DNA of 64,000 nt from Metellina segmentata (Eukaryota; Arthropoda; Arachnida; Araneae; Tetragnathidae): the NCBI GenBank assembly GCA_947359465.1, contig OX375877.1, positions 69,418,698-69,482,697 of the forward strand. The letters are read 5' to 3'. The notes under the pieces are model-generated. The model saw only the letters and a program-made list of their open reading frames with translations, was not told the origin of the DNA and ran no database searches. Shown in pieces: positions 11,901 through 22,318 of the stretch. A program made the translations under genes and the position numbers. Position 1 is the stretch's first letter; each line of letters begins with the position of its first letter.

Positions 11901-14611
11901 ATTTTTTCAAACTGTTAACTGTACAATTATAAATATTCTAAACGAAGCATATGATTTTATTTTCCTAGTTTCGTGCTTGTTTAAAGAACTGTTTTTATTT
12001 GCCCTACAGAAATGGAGGTGAGTGATTCAAAGTTAAAAAACGAAATGCGTTCTGCCATAAAATTTTGCTATCGTTTTGGCAAAACAGCTCCAGAAACAGT
12101 TAAGTCAATGAAAGAAGCTTACAAAGACAAATGTTTTGGTGAGTCTACGATCGATTTTTAGATGGCATAGAGATTTAAAAAAAGGACGCTTGTCTGCAGA
12201 ACTGGTTCCTAAGCCTGGCCGACCAGAAAGTGTTGTGAACCGATCGAAATGTTAACACTGTGTGGGCAATCATGAAAGAAAATCGGCGAATGACATGTGA
12301 GGAGATAGCGGCATCAGCTAACATTTCGAAAATATCGATATTTCGCATTCTACGCAACAATTTACAGCTTCGCCATGTTTGTTCCAGATGGGTCCCTCAT
12401 CACCTTACTAAAGAACAAATGCAAACAAGCATTCACTATGTTGCGAGATGAAACAGATGCTTCAAATTGATCCGAATTTCCTAAAGACTGTAATAACAGG
12501 TGATGAAACTTGAGTGCATCATTTTGATCCCCTTACCAAGTCCGCAACACGTCTAACACTGATTCTCCGCCTCCGAAAAAAATCCGACAAACCAAATCTG
12601 CTGGAAAGGTCATGATGATTATTTTCTTTGATCATAAAAGTGCAATCTATCAGCATGCTGTGTCTCCAAAAACTACTGTGAATGGTGAATATTATATTTC
12701 AGTTTTGAAAATTTTGCGACGGTACATATCGAGAAAGCGACATGAACTGGTAGGGAATTGGACATTACATCACGATTATGCTCGCCCGCATGTCGCTACT
12801 TCTGTTCAGCAATGTCTTAGTAAATGCAATATTAAAATCAGGCCACATCCCCTTACAGTCCAGATTTCGCACCATGCGTTTTCTGGCTGTTTCCGACGTT
12901 GAAGGAGAAGCTCTGTGGTAGAAAATTTAATACAGATTCTGAAATTATTTCAGCAGTGCAGGGTTCTTTGAAGCAGCTTAAAGAAAAAGGCTTCTCTACT
13001 TGTTTTGAAAAGGGGGTTGAACGATGGGACTGTTGCATATCATCTGAGGGAAGGTGTTTTAAAAAATAATGAGGTCTTTTTTTCTGTAAATTTATTTCTT
13101 GATTTTTTTATGATTTTACTCTCAGTTTTTATGGAACGCCCTTTGTATTAAATATGGTAGGATAATAGGGAATAAAAGTAATGTAGTTAATAAATTATTG
13201 TTGTCTATATACCCAGTGCCGTAACTAGGCAGGTGCAACACGTGCACCCGCACAGGGCAGGGGGGGCAAAATATTGTTCACGAGAAATTATATTTTTAAA
13301 TTTTTCCTCTTTTCTACTATACGGTATCGCTATTAGATTTTGCTTTACTTATACCCTACACTTCTCTGCTCACCAACATGAACATTCGAATGAATGGCAG
13401 AAATGAATGATATTTTCAATGTGCTTAAGTAAACTTGCCTTACTTGGGTTAGGTTACAGCGTGAATACAGCAACGTAGTCATTATTCTTGTGTTTTCACG
13501 TATATGTGTTAGTGAAAACAGGTAAGAATGCAAATAATAATATTGAGATTATTTGACTGCAATGTTTCGAAGATTTCATTAACAGACACGTGACGAATTT
13601 GCTTGGATAACCCTGTAAATTTTGTTATTTCTGTAGGTAATTTTGTACTCTTGTATTTGTATAGTGAAGTGATTTGCAATGTTAAGTTTTTATGTAGCTG
13701 TAGACTATTTTGTTTAGTAAGGTTTAATGTACTATTTGAGTTTTAAAATGAACTTTAATAATTAATTTCATATGGCAATTAAATTTTAGGTTTTATTATT
13801 TTCTGTAAAATGTTTGGTTTGTGAAAAAACATGGGAATATGGGGGACGAGTGCATCCAAGCAAATGATATTTCGTCACGTGCTTGCATTCGATCTATAAA
13901 TAATAGTTAGTAAACAGTTTATAGTATCTCATTACATTTTTATACTTGTACAGGCAATAACTTAAAAATATTATTTTTATTTAGTTCTAGTTTTAAAATG
14001 TCTAAGCAATTGACAGTGTAAAAGAAATATAAGGACACGAAAATTAAAAGAATGCAAGCCAATGTCTCAACAATTTGTTAAATGGCTGAGAACAGAAACT
14101 CCAGAGAACGGAAGAAGTATGGAAGAGGTCAAATCTAACTACTGCTGCACAAGCTGAAGAAATGGGAATAGAGAAGGGATTTGTTAATATCCGAAAGAGA
14201 AGAGTTAAGATAATGGAAATAGATGAAACACCAGATGTATGAAGTAATTCGACACACGAATAATTATTTAAAATACAAATTTACAGTGTTCTTGACACTT
14301 TATTGTTTCAAATAGATTGGCGTTATCAGAAAATAAAAACTATCTGTGACGAGATTTTTGCTTTTTCCATGGCACGTCCTTACAATACGTGAGTGTTGCT
14401 GATTTAAAAAAAAATCGGCTGCTATTAAATATAGCAAATATTTAAAAAGTACAAATACACATGTAAAATTGAAAGTGTTTTAAGTAACGACTCTTGTACA
14501 AAATATAGAAACTGCATCTCCGCACACATAATATTCTACAGGCTATTTGGCATATTTGGTTTAATTGAACTCTTAGAATATTTCTAACTCTTTCCGTTTC
14601 TATTGCTTATA

Positions 14612-14647
<36 letters not shown>

Positions 14648-17600
14648 AATGAATTTGCTAAAAATAAAGCCAGAAAAAAGGCAATTAAAATACACCCCAT
14701 TAAAAATCTATTGAAATGAATTTGTCTTATTATTTTCCCAAACCGAATTATTTAAGGGTCTAAATGCAAATTATTGCACAGGGCACAAGAATGGCTAGTT
14801 ACGGCATTGTATATACCACCACTAGAACTACCTCAGAAATAATTTTCATCTCTGTTCCTATAGAAATGAGCTTTATCCAATTTTTTATAGAGTGTACTTG
14901 TATAAATACATTAAAGTTTGTAACATTGGAGCACTTAATGACAATTAGTAACATATTTATTGTTATTATTACCCCTTTCCACAGGAAATATTCTCCAAAA
15001 ACAAAATATAATTAAAACACCCGCCAGGATCACCCCTACTTAAAATGAACGAGTCTTGTTCCTGTAGTGAATGCCCCACCCAGGATTGGATACGGGAGCA
15101 GTTCTCGTGATGCACAGACAATACACCGGTATTTCATAAGACGGAGGGGAAAGTTGGACAAAACCGGATAGGCAGATAAAACCGGGACCCGGTAGTTTTG
15201 GATAGATTATTACTATCATCTGTCGGATAAGGCATGAAACTAGTTGCAGATAGCTGCCTTGTTATTTGGGAGTTGAATGAAAGGCAGTGTAGGTTATGTA
15301 TTTGTCATTGCCGATGGTTTAAAAAATTCGAGTAGAAAAGGTTCGATTTTTATTCCACCGATTTTACTCTACAGTTACTAATTGCTTGAAGATTTATTTC
15401 AGATAAGTACAACATCTGATAACACCTCTTCCAGCTATTATTTTAAATTATTAAACCACGTTTTACTTCATGTTTGAAATATACTACGCCTTCTCTTCTG
15501 ATCAAAGGCGTTGTCGAATAAAACCGGGACCTTGACAATCGGACAGGACCGGGTAGGAATTAAAGTTTGGAGGACAAGAAAAAAGCAGAAAAGAAAAACT
15601 TAAAGCAGAAACTGTTTAATGCCCCTAAGCAAAAAACTGTCAAAACAAGGAAGAAAAAATCAGCATTAAAACAGACTCCTCAGACTTAATTTACTATACA
15701 TTTCAAACACATTAAATTCAAAAGTGCTTATGTTCCGTGATTTTTAAACCCACGTATGTTCCTCAGTGTAGGAAGGCCATTGTACTAATTTATTGATATA
15801 AATAATTATTTCAGCAGTAAAACAACAGCGGTTTTTAATTATTCCTATATATACCCGCTTTTATCCGACCTATCGTCTAAACCTGGAAGTCCAATCCGAC
15901 CTGGTCGGATAAAACCGGGTACTTGCATACTTACAAAAAATTATTTATTTACCCTCCAAAATATAGTTCTTTCACATTAAAAATTATTTATTTTTGGAAC
16001 TAAAGAACTAATTATTCACTCAAATAGAATTTGAAGTAATTTTATTCACGTATGTGTTTAGGGAGAAAAAACCATTTTGGGACACGGTTTTGTCCAACTT
16101 TCCCCTTCATTTTTTTGGTCTACTGTTTCGGTCACCTAATTTAAGTCGAAAATATTTCCTTCATTGCTAAAATTATAATTGCCCCCAAAACCATCACTGA
16201 CAAATTGCAAAACATTTACTTTTCAGAATCTACACTTTACGGTAACGCCCAAGCACTGCTAGTCGGAGGAATCGACACCACGAGGGACACCACGACGTGG
16301 CTACTGGCCGCAATGGCCGATTATCAGGAAGTCCAATCCAAAGTCCAGCAAGAACTGGACAACGTCGTGGGAAGAGACGGCGAGATCACATGGTCAAGGA
16401 GATCGGAGATTCCCTACACTTTTGCGTGCGTTTACGAAGCACTTCGGTGGAAAACATTGGCCCCCATCAATCCCCTTCGAATGTATGTAGTTGTTCGAAT
16501 CCTGTAACTTGGTGTACTGTATAACATCCTATCTATGTTTAACATATAGTTTAATACTATGGCCCAAGGGCCAGATCGGACTAACTGCCTCAAACACTGG
16601 CTATATATTCATTTAAATTCCTGGTGTACCGTCCATGTAAGCACTGCAATGTCCACAGCAAACCCCCTTGTGGTTAGGAATCAACAAAGATAGGTGTTCC
16701 ATTGACTACCAACGTTTATCCATCAATGTATCTTTCTGAAAGGTCTGTCATGTCCAGATGGTTTAAGGAGCACTAGAAGCCCCCTCTTTTGTTAACTGTT
16801 CCGCGAAATCACGTGGATGGACGAGAAAGAGAGAAGACTTCAATCTCTCGGACTAAGCGGGAATATTTCGGCAAACTGTACTTTTGAATTCATCTCAGTT
16901 GTTGATCCCCTTTTGCAGCTTGTACAAGCCGACAAACCCAGATCTCAGCATTCCATATTCCACAATTTCAAATCTAAGTGTAAGTAGTTTACATTTTTTA
17001 CATTGTCTAATAATGATCTTATATCTATTTTTAATTATCCATAGCAAACCAGTCGGCTCAGAAGCCAGCGTCCTCAGATGTTAAAAATTGAAATTTATTT
17101 ACAAATAAAACAATAAATTCCAGCATTTCTGATTTGTTTAAAGGTGCAGCGCGTAGCGGACAATCCACTATTCTACCAGCTGATAGAGTGGCGTATTGGC
17201 AACAAGATTGTGTTACGAGTACGAAACTCTATCCAACCAATTATTGTCGTATACCTCAGCGTTGGTGCACATTACAATCGGTCTTGACCTCAAATGTCTT
17301 CACGTTGGCATTGTGTGGGAGCTTTGGGAGTGGAGTGAAAGCTGAGGTGTTGACCTCGTTGCCTGACAGTGGTTCAAAATTATGAGATATTATCTTCGTA
17401 TCTATCTCTTCTGGACTGATCCCAGACCGTCGTCAATCGCTCGTGGTGTTGCTCTAGTGAGAAATATCATTCAACTATCTTCCTATTTCCCTAGATGTTC
17501 AGCAATATCCCAGTTTCGTCTTGTGACTGGTCATGACTGTCTTTGTGCCTCCTTGCAGTGTAGTTTCAATATCATGGCCTCTCGTTATGTGCTACTAATG

Positions 17601-20451
17601 CCAGCATTGCAGACCGGATTGCAACATCCATAATTTCTGGACATGTGTGTATCAGTTCTTACTAAATTTGACCCTTTGTCTAGGGCTTCTGAAGATACGA
17701 AAATTCTTGGATTCGATGTTCCCAAGGGTGCTATCATCGCAGCTAACAACTGGGCGTTGCATAATGATCCGAGATATTGGCCCGATCCGGAAATTTTTGA
17801 TCCAGAACGCTTCCTATACGACGGAGGAAAGAAAGTCAACACCAAACCGGACAGCTTTTCTCCATTTTCACAAGGTAAGTTTGTCCGTACTTAGTGTTCT
17901 AAATGTTGGAATTCAATGTTAGCACAGAGCAATATTTATTTGGTATAAGCTGAACAAACGCTGTACTTTTAGTACGATGGTGTCGTTGCCCCCAAACGGT
18001 AACGTGAAAAAAATACGAATCGTACACAATGAGAAGACAACCAACAGCTAAGATATTTAAGTTCTTATTATTTCAAGAATACTAAGAAAAATATACAGCA
18101 TTAATCATCACATTAACATCATTACACCAATACATAAAAGTACGTACTGTCAGTACTGCACGATGACCAAGCCTCACCCTGTGCTCCTGGCTGTCTAACC
18201 GTCGTCTCACCAACGTGCTCTCAGATCGTCTCCCCGCAGTCCAAATATAATCCAACGGTAAAAGTAAAAAAAAACTAATCGGATATCATCTGTACGAACA
18301 CCACCTGCAGAAGACGTTCTATTTCACCTGTTCATCTCAGGTTTTTGTAAAACGCGCGACGCAAAAACAGCAATTGGTGTCACAATATAATCAATCAGAA
18401 CACATTCGGCATTCTGAAATTCCGATGACACAACAGAGTTGACACCTGCCCTGCAAGTGACCCTTCCTAAAAGTCAAGCCAAAGTTCTCACGATGTCACA
18501 GTAAAATGTTTTCATTGAGCAATTTGTAGTAATTCAAAATGCAACTGTAATAATATAATAAACTAGGGGGCCTGCCCCCTGCTCGCTAACGCTCGCCAAC
18601 CCTCGAAGGATTACTTCGCAATCCTCATTGGTTCGCTGCGCGAACATATGCTCGCTTCGCTCGCATCAATGAAGACATGTGTCCTAGCAGGATTGTTTAC
18701 AAAATATGATATTCCAAAAATATATTTTTCAAATCTAAATTTTTTGCTGTTTTTCAGAAAAGATATTTACAGTACCTCTGGAATCCGAATTCAAATGAAA
18801 ACTTTGAGCAAATTTTAACTCGAAATGTGAGCGCTGATTTGGAAATTGAATACACAGCATGTTGTTTGTGTGTACATTTACTCCTGCACTCGAGCCACCC
18901 ACGCATTTTTATTGAATTTGTTGTCAAAAGTTGTAGTGCAAGCGTCTTGTTGAACTATAATTGTTGGCCCTGAAAAGGACCTTCTTTTAAATGGCCCTCC
19001 GCCTTTTTAAAAGATCCTCCGCTTTCTTTGATTTCTATTATTAACTGTAACAGCTCGACTAAAATTCATTTTCTTTGAATAAAATTTCATCCGATGACGC
19101 TATAAATTCAATTGAAGCGCGAGGCTTTGTGATAAACAAACAATCGTACAATGTTGCCAAAACGCGATAACAAATAACGTCTGTTTTGAGTGCCACGTAA
19201 GAGAATTATATATATAGATAAGGCAAAATAATATGTTCTACAAATGGCGATATTGATGTGAGCATCTAAGGGTACGTACGCGTGAGTTTATGAGGATTGT
19301 CTACGAGTGGTTTCCATAAGCTTTGTCTATAAAGCTAAGTATAAAATAAAGCAAGCTATAAGAAAAGAAAAAGCTAAAGCACATTAAATCTGTTGGGACC
19401 TCAACTGTCTTTACGTTGGCTAAGTGTGGATGCCAGGAGAGTGGGGTGTCGGATCAGGTACCGACCTTGTGAACTGACCATGGTTAAAAATTACGACCTG
19501 TTGCAATCTGATCTTTCCCATCGGGATGGATCCAGGAACGTCACCAATGGTCCGTTGCGTTGCTCCAATGTGACGTTATTTCAACTACTTACCTACCTGT
19601 TTCATTCAGTGAATTTCAGAGGAACCGATATCGATTTTTGTCCCGATATCAGATAAGGCTTGAAAAGAGTATTTTCAAGGTGACAAAAACCTCTTTCTAA
19701 GTCGCATTCATTCCGGACAAAAATTTGTCCAAGACAACTCCTGCATAGTGGCGCCAACTTGAGGGAGTTTTTCTAAGGGGATCATTTTAAATATGCACAA
19801 ATTAAATTCATTTCAAATATACACCAATTGTTTTCAACATTATCATTGTTAAAGTTCTAATAGTTATCCCTCGTGTAGGGGGGGGGGGCAAGGTAATCGG
19901 GTCCATAGGATATTGCGGACCTGATAAGGCGGTCAAACTTCCAAGTGAGAACGAATTCACCGAATATTTGGTCTCTCATATTATCTGTATGTATCTATTC
20001 TATTATCTATCGCACATTCCAGGTAATAACCACAACACATATTTGGGGTCCCAAGCCATACTAAAGTAATTCCACTTTTTTAATATTGTGGTTCATTCCG
20101 AATAAAAAAATATATTTATTATTTTTAGTTATATAATTATTTTATAAATATATATTAAAAAATATTTTATAAAAGTCATAAAATATTTTATGATATCAGT
20201 TTTTAGTATTGAGAGCGAAAATGTATTTTGTGTAAAGGGGCGTCATAAAACATTTCCCATTTTCTTTGATAGGTAGAAGAAACTGTCCTGGAGAACAGAT
20301 GGCGACTCTAGACATTCTTCTCTTTTTCGCATCCTTCATGCAGAAATTCAGAATTCTGCCGGAACATGGCAGTGGTGTCCAGTGTGAAACAGTTTTGGGC
20401 CTGACATACAAGCCAGTAAAACTGAAGTTACGTTTCGTCCCCAGAGAGTGA
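5796..20451 (+). CDS. Cytochrome P450, upstream tandem copy (5'-partial, exons 3-8)
   Basis: This encodes a heme-thiolate monooxygenase, expected to be anchored in the endoplasmic reticulum and fed electrons by P450 reductase. Coding exons are 5796-5902, 9433-9734, 10506-10624, 16227-16482, 17684-17874 and 20273-20451; all have AG/GT borders, consistent phases and no internal stop. Visible motifs are GGIDTTRD in the I helix (exon 6), the ExxR pair EALR (exon 6), PERF (exon 7) and FSQGRRNCPGE with the heme-ligand Cys (exons 7-8). Exons 1-2 (anchor, PPGP) should lie left of position 1, because position 1 already matches intron 2 of the other copy. Exon lengths are identical to the downstream gene. 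The CYP2-clan assignment is inferred. Intron 5 is swollen to 5.6 kb by four transposons. Function appears intact for what is visible; the substrate is unknown. Confidence 0.9.
6270..7282 (+). repeat. 28-bp minisatellite, about 36 units, in P450 intron 3
   Basis: Tandem units of the form CCTCCTAAATATATGTATTC plus GTCATCTT fill about 1 kb. Variants differ at ATTCGTC, ACTCGTC, ACTTGTC and CTTC. A 140-bp higher-order repeat of five variant units recurs: ACTCGTCTTC starts at 6669, 6809 and 6949, exactly 140 bp apart. Copy B has one unit near 48480-48510. Confidence 0.95.
7440..8365 (-). mobile_element. SINE-like repeat split by a gypsy remnant
   Basis: The left part (to about 7551) has the block AATTTGAACTTCGGTCAGATGACGAGG-like, CTGGCACCATACTCAC and the right part (8211-8365) has the matching tail. 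Both align loosely to the better copy at 41341-41690. The gypsy remnant 7552-8210 separates the halves. Copy B keeps only the left half, near 48690-48783. Confidence 0.55.
7552..8210 (-). mobile_element. Gypsy-type LTR element, internally deleted
   Basis: The left LTR spans 7552-7764 (TG...AACA) and a second, shorter LTR copy about 8062-8210. Both share GTGCGCAGTC, GCGCxxATTCTGG and CTTCTGCTTCTTCAC motifs. CTCAC flanks the element at 7547-7551 and 8211-8215. On the minus strand the purine-rich CGTGGGAGAAC lies directly before the 3' LTR as a polypurine tract. The interior retains only the end of pol, with a PESSVPLQSSFQPRRSSSS-like tail. The same insertion is longer in copy B (48784-53075), so it predates the duplication. 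Confidence 0.82.
9339..9348 (+). repeat. Short poly-C tract in intron 3
   Basis: A run of about ten C lies upstream of P450 exon 4. Copy B has only five C at the matching place near 57733, so this is a simple length variant. Confidence 0.8.
9433..9734 (+). CDS. P450 gene 1, exon 4 (helices D-G)
   Basis: This 302-nt exon begins AEVKEVVTK and ends EFTTLVE, the last codon being split. It covers the helix D to G region, including the expected substrate-recognition sites 2 and 3. Its second half differs sharply from copy B. The acceptor is caacag and the donor gtaagc. Confidence 0.9.
10506..10624 (+). CDS. P450 gene 1, exon 5
   Basis: This 119-nt exon encodes DIVNEQLQDV through NNSFT and corresponds to the helix G-H segment before the I helix. 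The acceptor is ttttag and the donor gtaatt. Five of 39 complete residues differ from copy B. Confidence 0.88.
10730..11371 (+). mobile_element. Tc1-like element fragment in P450 intron 5
   Basis: The fragment is absent from copy B, where the flanks join near 59320. It contains the C-terminal half of a Tc1-family transposase (open from 10709 to 11278): FQDNNAPCH with the second catalytic Asp, then SPDLNPIEHLWDDLERRLR with the third catalytic Glu, ending ACGGPSLY. The DNA-binding half and both terminal repeats are missing, so it is a dead fragment. The reading frame has stayed open, suggesting a recent arrival. Confidence 0.88.
10795..11278 (+). pseudogene. Tc1 transposase, C-terminal fragment
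   Basis: The uninterrupted frame ends in TAA at 11276-11278. Recognisable parts are a VWWCFSRYGQGPLHVV block (the family has VWGCFS), the QDNNAPCH motif and the NPIEHLWD motif of the DD34E catalytic domain. Roughly the first half of a 340-residue transposase, including the paired-like helix-turn-helix domain, is absent. Confidence 0.88.
11820..13145 (+). mobile_element. Mariner element, 1326 bp, degraded transposase
   Basis: The 31-bp inverted termini CAAAGGGCATACCATAAAAA and its partner ending at 13145 are clear, with TA at 11818-11819 and 13146-13147. The length is typical for mariner. The empty site survives in copy B near 60090, so insertion followed the duplication. Confidence 0.95.
12012..13068 (+). 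pseudogene. Mariner transposase pseudogene
   Basis: The start ATGGAGGTGAGTG at 12012 leads into a helix-turn-helix region resembling KNEMRSAIKFCYRFGKTAPE. Later motifs are GRPESVV, FFDHKSAIYQHAVSP, RKRHELVGNWTLHHDYARPH (catalytic Asp) and a damaged final block. Stops and frameshifts occur near 12162, 12200, 12252, 12450 and 12850, so no active protein is possible. Confidence 0.88.
13214..14809. mobile_element. hAT element, 1596 bp, with exact 8-bp TSD
   Basis: The termini CAGTGCCGTAACTAG and CTAGTTACGGCATTG are inverted repeats of a common hAT type. TATATACC flanks it at 13206-13213 and 14810-14817. The interior has no usable transposase; a short Lys-rich open piece near 14000-14240 might be a relic of its N-terminus. 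A TA microsatellite (about 14617-14642) lies within it. Copy B lacks the element. Confidence 0.93.
14617..14642 (+). repeat. (TA)n microsatellite
   Basis: About 13 TA units inside the hAT element at 13214-14809. Confidence 0.9.
15143..16108. mobile_element. Non-autonomous TIR element with CCGGATAAAACCGGG motifs
   Basis: The left end GGAGGGGAAAGTTGGACAAA is an inverted match of the right end (to 16108), 23 of 24 bases. The motif GGATAAAACCGGG recurs in both orientations inside. Copy B lacks it; its flanks join near 60450. A Lys-rich broken reading frame near 15560-15690 may be a transposase tail. The superfamily is not certain. Confidence 0.8.
16227..16482 (+). CDS. P450 gene 1, exon 6 (I and K helices)
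   Basis: This 256-nt exon carries the oxygen-activation motif GGIDTTRDTTTW and the K-helix ExxR motif YEALRW. The acceptor is tttcag. The donor gtatgt splits the final Met codon, completed by exon 7. Confidence 0.93.
17280..17395 (-). mobile_element. SINE fragment in P450 intron 6 (copy A)
   Basis: The block with TTGACCTCAAATGTCTTCACG and GTGTTGACCTCGTTGCCTGA matches, on the minus strand, the body of the SINE at 41341-41690. The same fragment is present in copy B at about 61620-61730, so it predates the duplication. Confidence 0.55.
17684..17874 (+). CDS. P450 gene 1, exon 7 (PERF region)
   Basis: This 191-nt exon encodes ASEDTKILGFDVPKG, then DPERF, and ends SPFSQ with a split Gly that begins the heme loop. 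The acceptor is gtctag and the donor gtaagt. Confidence 0.93.
18563..19218 (-). mobile_element. Non-autonomous Helitron, 656 bp
   Basis: On the minus strand the element starts TCTATATATATAATTCTC at 19218 and ends with the hairpin GGGGGC-AG-GCCCCC followed by CTAG at 18563. The flanking host bases are A and T (18562 and 19219), the expected A^T Helitron site without duplication. It encodes no Rep/helicase. It lies in P450 intron 7. The region next to the hairpin is GC-rich with repeated GCTCGC motifs. Confidence 0.85.
19393..19530 (-). mobile_element. SINE fragment in P450 intron 7
   Basis: The sequence GGGACCTCAACTGTCTTTAC to CATGGTTAAAAATTACGACC is a diverged match to the minus-strand SINE body seen at 17280 and 41441. 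A 5' head is not seen. Confidence 0.5.
20273..20451 (+). CDS. P450 gene 1, exon 8 (heme loop, C-terminus)
   Basis: This 179-nt exon starts RRNCPGEQMA, giving the proximal Cys, and ends FVPRE followed by TGA. The acceptor is gatag. The 3' flank to 20755 matches copy B closely and probably contains the 3' UTR; no AATAAA is obvious in the first 300 bp. Confidence 0.93.
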
Positions 20452-20755
20452 ATGACTTTAAATTGTAATTGCACTCTCCATTTCAGTCGTTGTCAAGTTA
20501 TCTATCACTGTATAATCGTATTAAGTGTCAGCGCTCTTGAATGAGATCCCTCTCCACACACTCTCCATTTAAGTCGTTATTCAATTATCCATCAGTGCAT
20601 ATCAATCGTACTTAGTATCAGCGTTTATCTAAGAGAGGGAATTACTGCTCAACGAAATGTAGGAGACGCAAGTGTTTTGGTGGCTGCACGTCATATTTGC
20701 TTCTTAACTTGCTGGAATGCAATTTCAACAAGTCGTTTACGGAATGAATCATAAA

Positions 20756-21733
20756 TATGAACAACAACCATCGCAAAAGCAACGATAAGTCAAAGTGATT
20801 CTAAACTGGAAGCATTTTTTCTTTTTCCTTTAATTTGCATATTTTTGCACTGAAAAAATCTCTTATAACGAATTTATCTTTACCACCACGCCAAAAGTAC
20901 GCATCTGCAAAATTGACGTTTCTACAAAAACGCACAAAACGTACAAATTTGAGGTACGAAATTTCTTTTGCTTTCCTGTTACTTTTTCCGAAATACTTTA
21001 TGAAAATTAAGAGGTATAGATTTTTGAAATAATACCTTACCCACGAAAAAAGTTCTCTCGGTATCTAAAGAAACGGCTGCCAGAGATTGCTACCTGGGTT
21101 ATTTGCAAAACTGATTGAAAGTTTAAAAAATATTATTTTACTCTTCAAATAAAATGAAATCTTTTTGAACTGTTTGATTTGGAATTAATATTAATATGTG
21201 TGTGATGAATTTTATTTCCTTCGGTGTGTGTGTTGAAGACTGGGTAAAAAGGGGGGGGGGTAAGCTCAAGCACTTTCGTAAAAACAATAGAAATTAATTT
21301 ATTTACAAGAACGCAGACAGGTTTGGTGCATATTTGTCAAACTGAATTTTCTCAATTCCCATCCTAGACGAGCGGCGTGAGCACTATAGGAGCTGAATTC
21401 AAATAAATTTTTTAACTGTGAAACTCAGCGAAAAATCAAATTAAAGGAAACGATCATTTCCTCTCACTCACTCTCACTCTCTCTCTCTCTCTCTCTCTCC
21501 ACTCAAACTAATTTTATCATTCTTCCTAAATCAGAATTGCATATTATAGTTGAGGCGTGAATTAAAATACCGGAGAACAGTCGGGAATGTTGAGCAAAGA
21601 ATTATTAACTAAGAATAAAATGAAACATCAATCTCGTGATGAAACATCAGCACGACGCTCCAACACGTGATATATTTAAAACTACGAGAGAGAAGGCTTA
21701 TTTACTGATTATTACTAGAACTTGGCTCATTTG
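20756..21733. other. 3' flank of P450 gene 1, no gene seen
   Basis: This is AT-rich sequence with no supported coding region. It contains a short G run at 21253-21262 and a (TC)n microsatellite at about 21467-21499. Confidence 0.6.
21467..21499 (+). repeat. (TC)n microsatellite
   Basis: TCACTCACTCTCAC leads into about 12 pure TC units. Confidence 0.9.
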
Positions 21734-22318
21734 CGGCCGTATTCACAAGTCCGAGTTAACCCGCGGATTAACAATAATCCCAGGGTTATCGGAAAAAACA
21801 GTATTCATAATGCCTGATCCGTGGTTTAAACCACCGTTTGGGTGTTACATTTTGATCCTCCAAAATCGGCGAATTTACTCTCGGTTGAGAGTTACGAATG
21901 CGCAGTACTATCATTTTGCGAAGGAAGCGAGATATACTGTAGACAAAACAAAATGGACGACACACTTCATTCTATGCTAAATTAAAGTATTCTTGTGACT
22001 ACGCGCATTCAACTGATCGAATATGAATCGGAACTAAAACGCGATTACATTTTCTATTAAATAGATATAACCAGATGTTTTCTGGTTTGAACTTTATTCT
22101 GAGTTGCCAGAGATGAATCCAATGAGTGAGTGAACGGTAGAATATGACCATGGCAGATGTAAATTCATCTTGGAATAAAAATTATTTTTTTGATTTATTA
22201 CGAATAAAAAAAAATTGACAGAATCAGATTACATTGATTTGTCAAGGAATTATGTACGATCCATAAAAATCCCATTTGAAATCAAATACCTTTGCATTTC
22301 TCTATATCCAAACCCAAA
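21734..22318 (+). mobile_element. Harbinger-like MITE, 3'-truncated copy
   Basis: It begins CGGCCGTATTCACAAGTCCG and aligns through GGATCAACAATAATCC-like, CGCAGTACTATC and AGAATATGACCATGGCAG to the 954-bp copy at 32254-33207. It loses similarity at about 22318, before the second terminal repeat. No coding sequence is seen. Confidence 0.85.

Larger units (their letters stand above)
1..20755 (+). repeat. Tandem duplication, copy A
   Basis: This segment aligns in the same order and orientation with about 45065-64000. Matching landmarks are the opening bases (near 45070), P450 exon 3 (5796 versus 47976), exon 4 (9433 versus 57825), exon 8 (20273 versus 63522) and the 3' flank (20755 versus 64000). 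The offset drifts between about 42 and 48 kb because each copy gained its own insertions. Homology is seen in introns as well as exons, so this is a DNA-level segmental duplication and not retroposition. The left end lies outside the window. Confidence 0.93.

Noticed and set aside
17134..17633. Several 60-85 residue open frames in intron 6
   Set aside because: They overlap SINE-derived sequence and are not conserved as frames in copy B.
21636..21980. A 114-residue open frame
   Set aside because: Most of it is the translation of a Harbinger-like MITE terminus.
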